A stretch of 64,000 bases of DNA from Cannabis sativa (Eukaryota > Streptophyta > Magnoliopsida > Rosales > Cannabaceae), in contig NC_083606.1 in the NCBI RefSeq assembly GCF_029168945.1, positions 13,232,041 through 13,296,040 of the forward strand, in the 5' to 3' direction. The translations under genes were made by a program, and so were the position numbers. The notes below the pieces were generated by a model that ran no database searches, was not told the DNA's origin, and saw nothing but the letters and a program-made list of their open reading frames with translations. Positions 48,501-60,677 of this stretch are shown here, in pieces. How positions within the stretch are numbered: position 1 is the first letter of the stretch; every line of letters starts with the position of its first letter.

Positions 48501-49020
48501 TTCCATATTTTTTTTTTTTTGTTGTTTTCATATTATTTTCATAGGACACAATAAAATTGTAATAAAAAACTGTAAAATTAAAAATATATATAAAAATGTT
48601 AATAAAAAATATTTGACCTCAAAATTATTAAAATTGTGACAAAAATAGTATTTTGTGTACATTTCTTACTTTCCCGTGCTAGTAATAAGTTTGGAATTTT
48701 ACCAAGGATCAAATTGTTTACATAACTTCTTAGATGTTTCATGAAATTACAATGTGTAATCTGATAACAATTTAATTCGGTAAAAGATAGATTTAGATTT
48801 TTCTATTATAATTACTCATTTTTTGTTTATAAAATGAAACATAGTATCATAATATACAAGAATGAAGGATGAAACTAGAAAAAGATCAAAACCAAAATGT
48901 AAAACTTTGTTCAAAGCCAAACTCTTTCTTTACATGGTAAAGGTTTACGAAACATTTTAATTTCAGGGGAGAGGAGAAAGGGGTAAGGTGATAAAAGTGG
49001 AATCAATCCATAAATATTAA
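48501..49020. other. AT-rich intergenic sequence, 3' side of the kinase gene
   Basis: T-rich and A-rich sequence without coding content. It includes the probable 3' UTR of the minus-strand kinase gene near 48950-49020. Confidence 0.5.
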
Positions 49021-52000
49021 CTAAACTCTTCTTACAGATCTTACATAGTCAGCTCTTATTGCCCATAATTGCTCCCCAACTAATTTCATGTCAGGCCGAT
49101 CAGTTCGAATAGGCGCCGCACACTGAATGGCCAAACCAAAAATTTTATTGAGGATATCTACATGTACAAGCTCCTCCATTAAAGGATCAACCAATTCCGC
49201 TTCACGCCTTTCGTTGTATCTATGGAAGGCCTGGACATGTAGAAAAGAATAACAGATGAAATTAGACAGATCCCTTCAAAGTAAACTACAAAAAGGAATA
49301 AGACAATAAATAAATTAAATAGAAAGGGTTTAGTTCCCAAGTGGTTGTATAATTTGAAATGAACTGTCATAGTAGAAAATAGAAGATTTGGTTCAACTTA
49401 TTGTGTACTTTTGGTTAAACAAGTTTAGTGGAAGCTGACTTTTGCACTATATGAAAATTAGTCAAGAAGATTGGGAGCAAAGCTGAATCTATAACTTTGG
49501 CTGACAGCTTTCATGAAACGTACTTAGATTTTGAGCCAGCTCTAACCAGCTTATCCTAGTCAAAGTTGCATCCAGAGTGGGAATAATTAGATGGATAACT
49601 AATATGAATGCCTAACACAAAAAATTTAAACTTCTTAGTAGTTGTAGTAGTATTTAGTTAATCTTAAACTTGTTTATAAGCTCTATTGGTTCTAGAACTG
49701 CCACCTGATCAAAATCTTGCAAACTTTGACAGAAGATAGACTTACCCATCTGAGTGTTATTCGCTCTTCTACAGGTTTCTTCAATTCCACTGGTCGACGA
49801 CCTGTCATAATCTCTATAAGTAAAATTCCAAATGAGTATACATCACTCTTGGCAGTGAGTTGATAGGTCTTCATGTACTCGGGGTCTAGGTAACCAACTG
49901 TTCCTTTCACTTTGGTTGAAATGTGTGTTTCGTCTGACTCCATTGGACCAAGCTTTGCAAATCCAAAATCAGCAACCTTGGCTCTCATACTTTCTGTCAA
50001 AAGAATGTTGGATGATTTCACATCTCGGTGGATGATTTGCTTCTCTGTTTAGGGGGAGAGCATAAGATTAGCCAATAATAATTTCCACGGGCAAACCAAC
50101 TTGTAACTGTAAGATGTAAAACATTAACATGATATACATAGTAAAATGAGTACTACTGCAATTGGAACAAAAGAATTCCCTATGAATGGGTTGTAAAACA
50201 TAAGCTAATGCCGACATTGTTAGTTTCTCTGAAGCACAAAATCTACATTTATGGTCCAAACAATATTTCGATCAGCTGATATCATTCCAACAATGCCTTC
50301 AGGCTTAAGCTAGTATGGAGTTTTAGGGAAAGAATATTCATAAATGAAGTTTCACATTCATAAACAGAGGAAGTCAAGTGCATCCAGATAGTATCCTAGG
50401 AAGGATAACATAAAAATCAACAAGTAACAAGGTCAATAGCAAAAATTTTAGATTTCTAAAACTGTCTATCCCTTCTCCGCTCTCCAGGGAAAATAGAATA
50501 AGGGAAAGGGTTATGTTTCTTGTACTGTTAAGAAACAAGAAACAAGTCTAGGAAGTGGAGAACATTTTACCTGCATATAGATGAAGATAAGTTAAGCCAT
50601 GAGCAACATCAATGGCAATTTCAAGTCGTTGATTGAAATCAAGTATTCTCCCTCGTTGACCTGCCAGTAGTAACAGCAAATAATTAGCGCAACTTGTATT
50701 ATCTACACTAATTTATTAAAATTTTCTTATGCTTATATAAAAGTAAACTTACCATCCAAATGTTCTCTGAGAGTACCATTTGGCACATACTCTGTTATAA
50801 TAAGGCGCTCATTTCCTTGGTCAACATAACCAAGTAACTTTACTAAATTTCGGTGATCAATTTTTGCCAGAAGCTGAACTTCACTGCTGAACTCAGTGCT
50901 GAGATTTTCATATTGTTCCTGCAACAATTTTACATGAAATAGTCAATTACACAAGAATCCATGGCTTTTATTGTTTCAATTTAAACCCCAATTAGCAGAA
51001 TTTATCAACGAGAAATCAATGTGAAGCAAATCTGAAGTTATCCCGTTTAATAGAATCATCTCAAATTTTTAAAGTTGATTAAAAAAGCAATTTATTTCGA
51101 GTATTTGGACAATAATCATCACTTTCAGTCAATTAATAAAATCTCTGGTATCTTTGACATGAACTCCTATTAAATGCCCTTTGGATTGCAGAACAGGTTA
51201 TGAATTTTTTTATAGAGATAAGAAATACTGCCCACAATTTATTAAATAACAAAATTGTCACAAAGCAAATAAGTCCTCTGATGCCATAATCTTATTTAAA
51301 TTTTAGTTGGTGGCAATCCATAAGGATCACAATTCTTATGTTCTTTGATATGTTGCTTATTTTCATATAATATTTCACAATCACCAACCAAAAACCTGTT
51401 ATAATTCTTCCCTCACATAAATTCTAATAGGTTTGAATTCTAACTTGCAAGTTTTAGCATTCTTTGAAATATCGTCACTCTAATTTTATTAGGAGGAAAT
51501 TTGTATACCCCCTTTCCCCCTCTAAGTATATTTTTGGTTTTTCATCTTTGTTCGAGTTAGGTACACACCTCATTGCTCATTAGCATGATAAAACTTATTT
51601 GAATTCCTTTGCAAAGTCTACTCTAATAAGCGCACCTATAAAACATGAGGAGACTATTTTATTAAGTATGTTGGTGATCATATGACTATCCTTACCTTCT
51701 TTCCTCGCTTAATAGCAACTATATGACCATTATCTAGGTGGGCTTTGTAGACCGTTCCAAACCCTCCTTCGCCTATTTGAAGAGATGGTGAGAAATTACG
51801 GGTTGCTCTGGCCACCTGACTCATGTTGAGATGTAATGATCCAAGCCTACTGACTTGTGGAGAAAATCTAGGACTAGGAGGAACACGATATGGACTGGCC
51901 GGGATTTTTTCACCAGAAGAACTTACTTCAAAAGAGGAAACGGAATCCACTGCAGGAACATAATCAATTTTTAAACAATTTAAGAAAGTGATCATACTAT

Positions 52001-52766
52001 GAAACCGAGGCAGCAAAAGTTCAACAGAAGTGTTGATCTCATTACGAAGTGTACATTAAAAAATACAGCTACTTATATAGGACAAAAGTAACACAAAGTT
52101 ATTAACTTTTCAAACAACATAATGGCGAGATACAATATATAAGACAGACTCACTTGTATAATGATGATCGTTGGTAAGTGCATTCGAGGAATTTTCTTTT
52201 CTTTTCTTGTAAAAGCAAGGACATAGAAGAACACAACAGGCTAAAACAGATCCTGCTGCTACTAACCCAATTTTGCTTTTAGTTGACCCATGCTTGGAAT
52301 CATTTTTTTGTTCTCCATCTAAGTTTTTCTGTTCATGGATAGTGGATTCGTGTTTTGAATCCTTTTGCAAGAGTTTCCTAGCTTTCTTAGAAATAAAATC
52401 ATCTGCAGAAGCATATCAAAATGGGAAAATATTATTGAAAAATAAGTCCTTTCATAACTCATGATAATGAAATAATGCATCATACTAGACCATACCTGTT
52501 GAAACATCCAACTGACAGTGATCATTTCTAAGGTATCGCTCTAAGTTGCAGCCATTTCCATTGTAGGATAAGAGAGCCTCACAGAATAAATCTTTTTCCA
52601 CTAAATTCCCATTTATATAAAATAATTCATCCCCATAAGAATTTGAGTAGGCAACAAGATCATTACAAACTTTAGACTCTACTACGAAACCAGAGGTAAA
52701 GATAGCTGATGACTGAACTAGCAACAAGAGGCTTAAAATAGCAAAATCCATTCTTAATCTCCACAT
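49021..52766 (-). CDS. CRCK3: calmodulin-binding receptor-like cytoplasmic kinase, CRCK3-like
   Basis: Seven minus-strand exons: 52766-52496, 52402-52154, 51949-51696, 50918-50753, 50660-50571, 50044-49746 and 49230-49021. All introns are GT-AG and the phases give 512 aa. Domains: a hydrophobic signal-like N-terminus (about 8-28); a Cys-containing ectodomain-like stretch; a linker with the repeated words [16 protein letters not shown] (104-131); one membrane segment (about 135-155) followed by KKRKE; a Ser/Pro-rich juxtamembrane region with three SP sites (192, 199, 203); then the kinase with GEGGFG (233-238), catalytic Lys254, HRD at 349-351 and DFG at 369-371. CRCK3 in Arabidopsis is a Ser/Thr kinase phosphorylated by MPK4 and guarded by the NLR SUMM2; that role is inferred here from similarity. 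A 5'-UTR intron is likely (donor 53539, acceptor 52776). Confidence 0.9.
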
Positions 52767-53780
52767 TCGCTCACTCTGCAGATTGATAAACCAAATGATA
52801 ATAACTACAGCATCAGCTCAGAACTCTCCCAGTCAACGCCAAGTACAACCCAGTCAGCCAAGTAGGATAAAGATTTTGAAGCCCATTAATCTTCGTGTTT
52901 AGGACTCTAAATACCAATTTTGTATAATCACCTTGAAGTTTTGATCAAAATCTACATACCCCACTTACGAAAAACGAAAACTTCGACAGATAATGAGACC
53001 TTTACTATGTTTCCTTCACAAATTTAACAACGAAATAACCCTTTTCTCAGATAAATAAGCTGATTTTTACTGCTAGTAGTTCAGGACATCAAACTTCACC
53101 TGTCTCAAAATTGAATCGAGTCCAATGTCTCCTACTCACTTCAAAGCTCCAATAAAGTTTTCAAGATCAACTGTATAAAAATTGAACAGTACCCAGGCGG
53201 ATTTCTGTAGAAAATTTCAATTGTCTCCAAAATCCTCTTACATATGCAACTACAATTTCAAGCCGTGTGTAGAAAATCCAAGCACAATCTTCCAAACCCA
53301 ATTTAGAAAACTAGCAAAATAATAATAACCCAGATGGAATAGTTGCTCAGTGATTCAAGTGTCAAAATTTTCCTTCAAAAATTTCACTACAAAATCCAAA
53401 AAGAAAACAAACCCACATCTCAAAAGAAGAGCTAAAAGATCATAACCCAATACTCAAAACATGTAGATGAAAATCTAGATATAATTGAATGAGCTCAACC
53501 TCAACCCAGAAAGACAAAAATGCAGCAACATAACCAAACCTGAGTAGAGGCGGCTGAGGTTGTTGACACGAAAACCAGTTCTGACTTTTTTCTTTTTATC
53601 TTTATCTTTAGCTTGTGAGAAAAGAACACACAACAAAAGCAAAGCAAAGCAAAGCAAAGATAGAAAGGAATAAATCGAAGACCGACCAACCCGAGGAGGA
53701 AGAAGAAGAAGAAGGGAAACTATGATGGTGGTGGTGGCCTTTGTTGTATCATGTGTGATGTAACCCATGGCCGTCTCACC
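52767..53780 (-). promoter_or_regulatory. 5' UTR with probable leader intron of the kinase gene
   Basis: On the minus strand an exon-like stretch (about 53760-53540) ends ctactcag|gtttgg, and an acceptor ctgcag lies 9 bases before the ATG. This gives a leader intron of about 760 bp. The upstream exon contains gaa/ggt runs and agcaaagcaaag repeats, common in plant leaders. The ORFs here have no similarity to known proteins. Confidence 0.55.
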
Positions 53781-53784
53781 GCAT

Positions 53785-53792
53785 TATATATA
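53785..53792 (-). promoter_or_regulatory. TATA box of the kinase gene
   Basis: TATATATA lies about 25 bases upstream of the first leader-exon sequence on the minus strand. The placement is good, but the motif is simple. Confidence 0.45.
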
Positions 53793-53799
53793 ATATTAT

Positions 53800-55175
53800 T
53801 ATTGGCCTCAAAGTTGGAACTTTGACCGTTGGCACTTATTCATGTCATTGCTAGGATACCTCCCCTACAAGGGCTTTTTGGTAATTCAATCATTTTTCAG
53901 CACCTTTTTAATCAACTTTTTTGGCTGTTCTGTCTGCCTTGTTTATAATTATACTACTAAATATGGTATTATTGAAACTTTGTTTACTACAAATAATTAG
54001 CTTACATGATAATTGAACTAAAATATAATGAGTAGTAATTATTAGGTAATATATAAAATGGTGTAAATTTTCTCAATAGAAAGAAACCTTAAAATGTAAA
54101 TGTAAAATAAACTAAAAAATAATAAAACTAATTAAGTTAGAAACAGAAACATGAAATATGAGTTTGGATAATAAGTTTACAAAAATATAGCATACTAAAT
54201 ACTATAAAAAATCTTAAATGTGAAAAAATACCATAAAAGAGTAGCAAATCTATAAATATCATATTTTTATAACTTTTTTACAAAATTTCATATTTGATGT
54301 AATTTTCACTAATTAAAATTGTAACTCATTCAACCAAAAAAAAAAAAACAAAGAAAGAAAGAAAAACAAAAATGAAACAAAAAAACAAACAAATTTTTAA
54401 GGATATTTACATCATACTTGTCATAAAAACCATAAACCGAAGAAGTAAAAAAGAAATTATTATGTAATTACATTATTTTTAAACTAGAAAATAATACTCC
54501 CCATTTTTTATAACAATTGAAAATTTCACATATTTAAAGAATTTGCAAAAAAAAAAAAAAAAGTAATAATATAAGATGGAATCAAAGTAGTGAAAAATAC
54601 TTATACATATTTTTATCATACTATAAAACATAATTGACTCAAATTATACATAGTAATTTAAAATCTCAAATACAACCTCACTCATATTGGGACAATTTTT
54701 TTTAAAAAAAAAAGTCTCATTACTAATTTAAGTCTATTAGAGATTAGAGATGATGCTTTATTGCCATTTTTTTTTTTTTTACAAATTTATTAAGATTTTA
54801 TTCGACATGTTATTACAATTTATGAAAGGTACAGAAAGAAAAAAGATAAAATAAAAGAAATAGTGTATATATATATATAAAATGTTACCTTAATAAGTTT
54901 CTCTATACATTTTAGGTCTATTCTTTTACGTTTTCATTTATTATAAAATTTTGAATTTCCTAATGAAATTTGTGTGTTTTATCCATTAAACTTAATTATA
55001 ATTGAATAAACATTAGCAATTTATGTATATATAAAGAAAATAAAATATTCTTTAACCTTAAGCTATACTCATTTATTATAAATTAACATTTTCAACTTTG
55101 TGTTATCTATAATCTATAACCTCAATAAAAATGAGAATAATTTTGGGCTTTCCACTAAGTAAATTACACAATTAA
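53800..55175. other. AT-rich intergenic sequence
   Basis: No gene, RNA or repeat boundary seen. Poly(A)/poly(T) runs and a short TA microsatellite near 54868. Confidence 0.55.
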
Positions 55176-55610
55176 CCTTTTTTTTTTTACAATGAACTTT
55201 CATTAAATATAATCAGAATTTAGTACATCATAGAGAAATGGAGGAAAAACATTCATCCAAACTAATTCACCATCCACCCTGAGTACACGAACTGCTAACT
55301 CATGTGCAGCCATATTGGCCGAGCGACGAACATGAATTAGAGATGCCTCAGGAAAATTGAATAGTAAACTAGCAAAATCATCTAAAATAGAGCCAAATGC
55401 ATTACAGAAGGAAGATCTTCTAGCAAAAGCTGAAATCAAAACTAAGCAATCAAATTCAAACGAACTAATAGGTAACCCAATAGTAAGAGTCCAATCCAAA
55501 GCCACCATTAAAGCTACAGCTTCTGCTTCCATGGCTGCAAAAGTCCCTATCTCAAAGTCCATTGCATCCACTTGAATGACTTCAAAACTCCCTACAAAAA
55601 CAATAAATCC
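55176..55610 (-). pseudogene. LINE 3' fragment with RNase H
   Basis: The minus-strand frame 55571-55203 (122 aa) matches the C-terminal RNase H tail of plant L1 LINEs, with AEAVALMVALDW and IHVRRSANMAAHELA motifs. It ends at a stop followed by an A-run on the minus strand (T-run at 55179-55188 on +), which fits a poly(A) tail. Everything 5' of the RNase H is missing. It is a dead 5'-truncated insertion. Confidence 0.75.
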
Positions 55611-55794
55611 AATAATGAGTCTTCATAAAAATAAATATTCACCATGAGAGTATTAATTAAAAAAAAAAAAATTAAAAGAAGAAAACTTATCTATTCAAGT
55701 GTCTCAAAATGTGATGAAGAACTCCTTCATAAACAATAACCAAACATAAACAAAACAAATAACATAATACACTTGACCAACAAAAAAAAAAAGA

Positions 55795-55804
55795 CTTTTT
55801 CAAA

Positions 55805-55836
<32 letters not shown>

Positions 55837-55852
55837 GTCATTAAATATGTTC

Positions 55853-55901
<49 letters not shown>

Positions 55902-55965
55902 TACATGAAAAAAAATTCATTATTTTGATAACCACAAAATAAATAAATAAATAAATTTGCTAATA
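55795..55965. repeat. AATA/AAT microsatellite
   Basis: Two AATA/AAT tracts, at about 55803-55835 and 55853-55900, are followed by an ataaataaat run. The poly-Leu frame on the minus strand is an artefact of the repeat. Confidence 0.9.
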
Positions 55966-56188
55966 ACAACCAAATATATGCAATTATTTAAGTGAATCTT
56001 AATCTTTCCCTTCTATTAACATTTTTTATTAATCCTTTCATTTTTTTTTTATAATCTTCTATACTAATTTTTCTTTGTAACTTAAATTATATTTTTAAAA
56101 TACTTCTTTTTTAAAATTAAAAATTTACTTCAATCCTAGAAATAATTTATTTATTATTTTATTTAATAAAAAGACAATAAAAAAAAAC

Positions 56189-56563
56189 GGGTAAATACTA
56201 TTTTCGACCTCGTGTTTTGCAAAAATTAGTTATTGGACCCTCTATTTTGTTAAATGACAAAATAGACCCTATATTTTCCAAAATGGTAAAAATAGAACCC
56301 TAAGCTCAATTTTTAACAATTTTATTTTTTTTACATAACTAACTTTAAGACAATTTTTAATACGAATAGATACAGAAAATATAACCAGTTTTGTCGTAAC
56401 ATCAGTAGATTAGATTATTATTAAGATTTATTTTGATAAAAAAAATCAATTCAATGTCTTATTTGTACAATTTTAGAAAATACAGGGTCTATTTTATTAT
56501 TTAATAAAACAGAGAGTAATTAATAACTTTTATAAAACATAGGGTTCAAAATGGTATTTACTC
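56189..56563. mobile_element. 375-bp MITE with about 95-bp terminal inverted repeats
   Basis: The left end GGGTAAATACTATTTTCGAC pairs with the right end (reverse complement GAGTAAATACCATTTTGAAC). The match extends about 95 bp inwards with scattered mismatches, through gttttgcaaaaattagttatt and aaaatagaccct. The flanks are A-runs, so the target duplication cannot be read. Ends of the GGGTAAATACCATTTTGGACC type are widespread in plants as Mutator-like MITEs; that link is from memory. Confidence 0.8.
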
Positions 56564-56982
56564 TAAAAAAATACACATTTGCTTATACAAGTGTCTTTTA
56601 TTTATTATAAAAAAACCAGACTTATAAATTTTTAAAATTATTAAAATTTATGTATAAATCTACATTTAATTATATATATAAATAGAGCAATCTTTTTTGT
56701 CCTTATTAGAAAGAACCTTTTGTTTTCTTTATATAGAGAAATTTTAATTCAATTTTTTTCATATGATGTTGTAATTATATCATTCATTTTACTAATTTTC
56801 AAAAAAATTAAAATAATTTATGATGTGAAAAGTATAGTACAAAATCGTTAGTTACACTCGTATAAAAAAATTTAAAAACTAACATGTATGCAACTAATTG
56901 GTCAAACATTATTTTTAACACTGTAAAATTTGATATATTTTCAAACAGCAGTGGGATGGAATGTATGCTATAATTGTAAGAT
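56564..56982. other. AT-rich intergenic sequence
   Basis: No gene or repeat boundary recognised. Confidence 0.5.
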
Positions 56983-57148
56983 GAGAAATGCTAGCACCCT
57001 CCTATGTGTCAATATCGCTATTGGTCCAATTAAGTATCGTGTCCCATATAATTTAATATAATATAGCTTTTAGGAAATATCGCTAGCCAATCGTTACGCG
57101 ACATGTCAAGAAGGTGCTAATCACTACTGATGCTTAATAGCAATGCTC
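56983..57148. mobile_element. 166-bp Mutator-like MITE with 9-bp target duplication
   Basis: It is bounded by a perfect 9-bp repeat, TTGTAAGAT (56974-56982 and 57149-57157). The ends read GAGAAATGCTAGCA and, reverse-complemented, GAGCATTGCTATTA: short imperfect inverted repeats. A 9-bp duplication and GAG ends fit the Mutator superfamily. A second copy lies at 37251-37406. Confidence 0.85.
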
Positions 57149-57274
57149 TTGTAAGATATACATCGTCATCAAAATAAATGAATTATTATTTCTCCACATC
57201 TTCAAAGTTAAAAGTTCCTACCAATAGAGACGAAAGTTGGTGTCCTTACTGTAATCGATATAAAAGATAAAAAT

Positions 57275-58111
57275 TTGAGCTTAACTTTTATCATGATTAG
57301 GGAAGCATGTGAGGAATATAGTAGAGAAGTGGAAAAACTAGCTCAGAAGATGCTGGAACTTATTGCTCTGAGTCTAGGCTTGGCAGCAAATAGTCTGAAT
57401 GTGTACTTCAAAGACCATCAAACTACATTCACGAGACTCAATCACTACCCTCCTTGTCCCTCTCCTACCTTGGCACTTGGTGTGGGTCGCCATAAGGATG
57501 GTGGGGCCTTAACTGTTCTAGCTCAAGATGAGGTTGGATGATTGGAAGTTAGGAAGAAATCAGATGGAGAATGGATTCGGGTCAAACCCACCCCCGGTGC
57601 TTTTATCATCAATGTTGGGGACATTGTACAAGTACCATGCAAACGAATATCTATATATATATATATATATATATTACTAAGTACAATAATATTTATCTTT
57701 GTTCGATTATATGATGCATATATCCTAACTTGTAACAAATCATGGATGCCTATTATTAACATTTTTCTTTATTTTTGAATTCTGATACATTATACCTTAA
57801 AATCATAATATTAATTTACAAATCATGTAACATTTGGATTTCTTGGTTTAGGTTTGAAGTAATGACAAATACGAGAGTGTGGAACACAGGGTGATGGTAA
57901 ACTCAGAGAAGGAAAGATTTTCAATTGCATTTTTTTAAACCCTGCACACTACACTGTTGTCAAGCCCTTGGATGAGCTAATTGATGAGAACAATGCCCCT
58001 AAATTTAAGTCGTACAATTGGGGCAAGTTTATGACGCATAGAAAAGACAATGCTTTCACCAAACAAAATGTTGAAAATATCCAAACTCATCATTTCCGCA
58101 TGCAGGAGTAA
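57275..58111 (+). pseudogene. 2-oxoglutarate/Fe(II)-dependent dioxygenase, 5'-truncated pseudogene
   Basis: The first open piece (57275-57541) and the next (57542 on) belong to one frame broken by TGA at 57539. They carry the C-terminal half of a plant 2OG dioxygenase: NHYPPCP, then the iron-binding H and D in VGRHKDGG. A second exon-like part (from 57852 after a ttttag acceptor) has the distal His in SVEHRVMV and the co-substrate-binding RFS. It opens with a TGA at a Trp position and has a shift in a T-run near 57930-57940. The N-terminal DIOX_N half is absent. Intact relatives oxidise small molecules such as hormones or flavonoids; the subfamily is not resolved. Non-functional as read. Confidence 0.82.
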
Positions 58112-58608
58112 AATATACCTATATGCTATAATTTATATTTATGTACTGTGTATATTTGTGTAATATATACAGAGGTGTTGTATATATATTGAAAATAAAT
58201 TGTCTTCTGAACACGGTTCAACATGTATATGGGTGGGACAAGTTTAATGATCAGTTCTTACAAAGGTGTTGTCGAAACACTATTAGTATTGTTATAAAAG
58301 CCAAAATGGGCAGTTTGATCACAAACCAAAAAGAGATGCCTACTATTTGTTGTGATTAAATATATCAAAAAAAAAACTAAACAGAAAAAAAAATGTGAAA
58401 GAAGAAAACTAATAATAGTCATAAATTTTGGACTAATGAATAAGATTTTTACATCCGAATAATAATACTTATAGAATTTTACTCCTTAAGTTATTTATTT
58501 TTAACAAATTTCTCTCAAAACAATTAAAATTTATCCATTTCATAAAATAAAAAATAAGTACAACTACAAATTCATCCCTTCACTTACATTTCTAATATAT
58601 ATATATAT
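58112..58608. other. 3' flank of the dioxygenase pseudogene
   Basis: AT-rich. The small frame at 58141-58359 has no recognisable similarity. The word cacttacatttctaata at 58581 recurs at 59601, just beyond the next foldback element. Confidence 0.5.
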
Positions 58609-59556
58609 GGGTGACTATTCAATGGTTACATTTTTATTGTAACCATATGGTTACGTTTTTCTTTAACCTGTAATAGCAGGTTACTAATAGGTAGACTTTC
58701 CTTTTTTAGATTTAATTAATTATAATTAACTATTTTCTTAAAATAATTAATTAAATAGACATTCCTTTTTTAAAATTATTTAATTATAATTAACTATTTT
58801 CTTAAAATAATTAATTAAATATTTAACAAGACCTCTTTTAGTAATTAATATTTATATTTAAATCCTTACTTGAATTATTTTAATAATTAAGCCATTTAAT
58901 TATAATATTTACAAAAAAAATTATTTTTTTTACAAAAATTAAACTTCTTTTGACACAAATTAAAATTCTCTTCTTATAATAAATTTTCAAATAATTAATT
59001 ATTTTTAAATGATATTTAATTATTTTGTTACAATTATATGAACTAAGTATGAGGCCTCAAGCTAATCAATCGATAACAAGTGCAGCCATTTTTTTTCTTC
59101 TAAAAAATCCTTCAACTTATTTTATTTTTTACTTTTTAAATATTTAAATAAATAAATTAAATAATTATGTGTAATAATTTAAAATTAAAATTACAAGTAT
59201 AATAAAATTTAAATTATGAAATTATATGTGTATAATTTTAAATTATAAAAAACTTTGCTATAAAATTTTTAATAATTTAAGTATAAAAAAATAAATTGCT
59301 AAAAGATCCTTATATAGTAATAAATTACAAAAAATTAATTAATAATTATAATTAATTTAATTTTAATATATAATTAATCTTAATTAAAGTTTTATAAGGA
59401 AATAAATGATTAGGTTACTTTCAGGTTACAAGTTATTTTTTATTTATTTTTATTTAATTTCTAAATTAATCACAACCATTAAATAGTAATCCAATGGCTT
59501 AAAAAAAATGTAACCATGATGGTTACAATAGAAATGTAACCATTGAAACATCTTCC
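58609..59556. mobile_element. 948-bp foldback/MITE-type element
   Basis: The left end GGGTGACTATTCAATGGTTAC pairs with the right end (reverse complement GGAAGATGTTTCAATGGTTAC) over about 50 bp, through ttgtaaccatatggttac. The interior is very AT-rich with no coding content. Both sides are TA runs, so the target duplication cannot be read. A 17-bp direct word (cacttacatttctaata) lies 58581-58597 and 59601-59617 outside the ends. Confidence 0.78.
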
Positions 59557-60600
59557 ATATATATATATATATATATAAATATATATTTGAAAAAAGATAG
59601 CACTTACATTTCTAATACTTTTTAAATGGTTTTTTCTGATATAAGATGATTTAAGATTAATCTACTACAATTCGAGAGCCCGTAAGAGAATTATTGTTAT
59701 AAACTAGAATAGTAATTAATTCATTCAATTTGGTTTGCATTTCTAATAAGAACAAAACACTAACATAACTAAATTCTCTATATAATTTGTAAGAGTGAAT
59801 AAGTCGAATTAATATATTATTAGACGAAAATTTCATTCAAAAATTATTTCAAGCTCAGCATTTCCCTTATATGAATGTAGTAAGTTATTTCAAATGACAA
59901 GCATCGTTGCTAAGCATATATAACAAAACATGACTACTCAAAGAAACACAAAGAAAAAATCTTAAGAAAAAGTGAACTTCAAAGTAATGAAAAGTAAATT
60001 ATCGCTGCTGCTAATTAAAATGCGACTATTGAAACAAGCATACCTCATTGATGACTACTCAATAGGCTCGTTAACTTAATTAAGTACTAAGTTATTTGAA
60101 GCTCTGCCGTGAGGATGAACTTGGTGAGACTTTGGTAAAACGTAACGTATATTTGGTAATGGACTGTTAGACTTTGTTATTTTTAATGGGCTGACTCATA
60201 TATTGAGCCCATTTCCATAATACTACTTTTTTATTAATGTTATATTTTCTTTGGGTATTATATATAGAAAGCATATTATCTTGTATTTTGAGATTTATTT
60301 ATTAAAAGATTTCTCATATCATCTATATGAAACTTATTTATTAAAAGATTTCTCCAATCAGTTGATATCATCTATATTTGGTATATACAAATTGTTTCCC
60401 AAACTAATTAAATTCCTAAAACTCTTCCTAATCAACAAACATATTATCCTAAAATTACAAAAAGTATATATTGAGAAAATCATATATTCTGCAACAATAT
60501 TGTAACAAAACTTAAATCCGTATATCACTAATTATGGCAAAAATTAAATAAATAAAAGAAAAAAGAAATTTTAATTAATTAATATCATCTCTTCAAACTC
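59557..60600. other. intergenic sequence and putative upstream region of the peptide gene
   Basis: AT-rich with no gene. A short duplication of tttattaaaagatttctc occurs near 60296 and 60340, and an atatcatctatat word near 60316 and 60364. Confidence 0.5.
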
Positions 60601-60607
60601 TATATAA
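60601..60607 (+). promoter_or_regulatory. TATA box of the cysteine-rich peptide gene
   Basis: The sequence TATATAAG lies 71 bases before the ATG. This spacing would give a 5' UTR of roughly 40-45 bases. Confidence 0.6.
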
Positions 60608-60677
60608 GACTCTTTAGTAGCTAACATATTTTCATAAAACTAAAACAAAAAGAGACAGAAATTAATTAATAAGAAGA

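Noticed and set aside
55687..55935. Poly-leucine 82-aa frame on -
   Set aside because: It is a translation of an AAT/AATA microsatellite.
57542..57778. 78-aa frame continuing the dioxygenase into intron-like AT repeat
   Set aside because: The frame runs through a TA microsatellite after a plausible donor. Only its first part is dioxygenase sequence.
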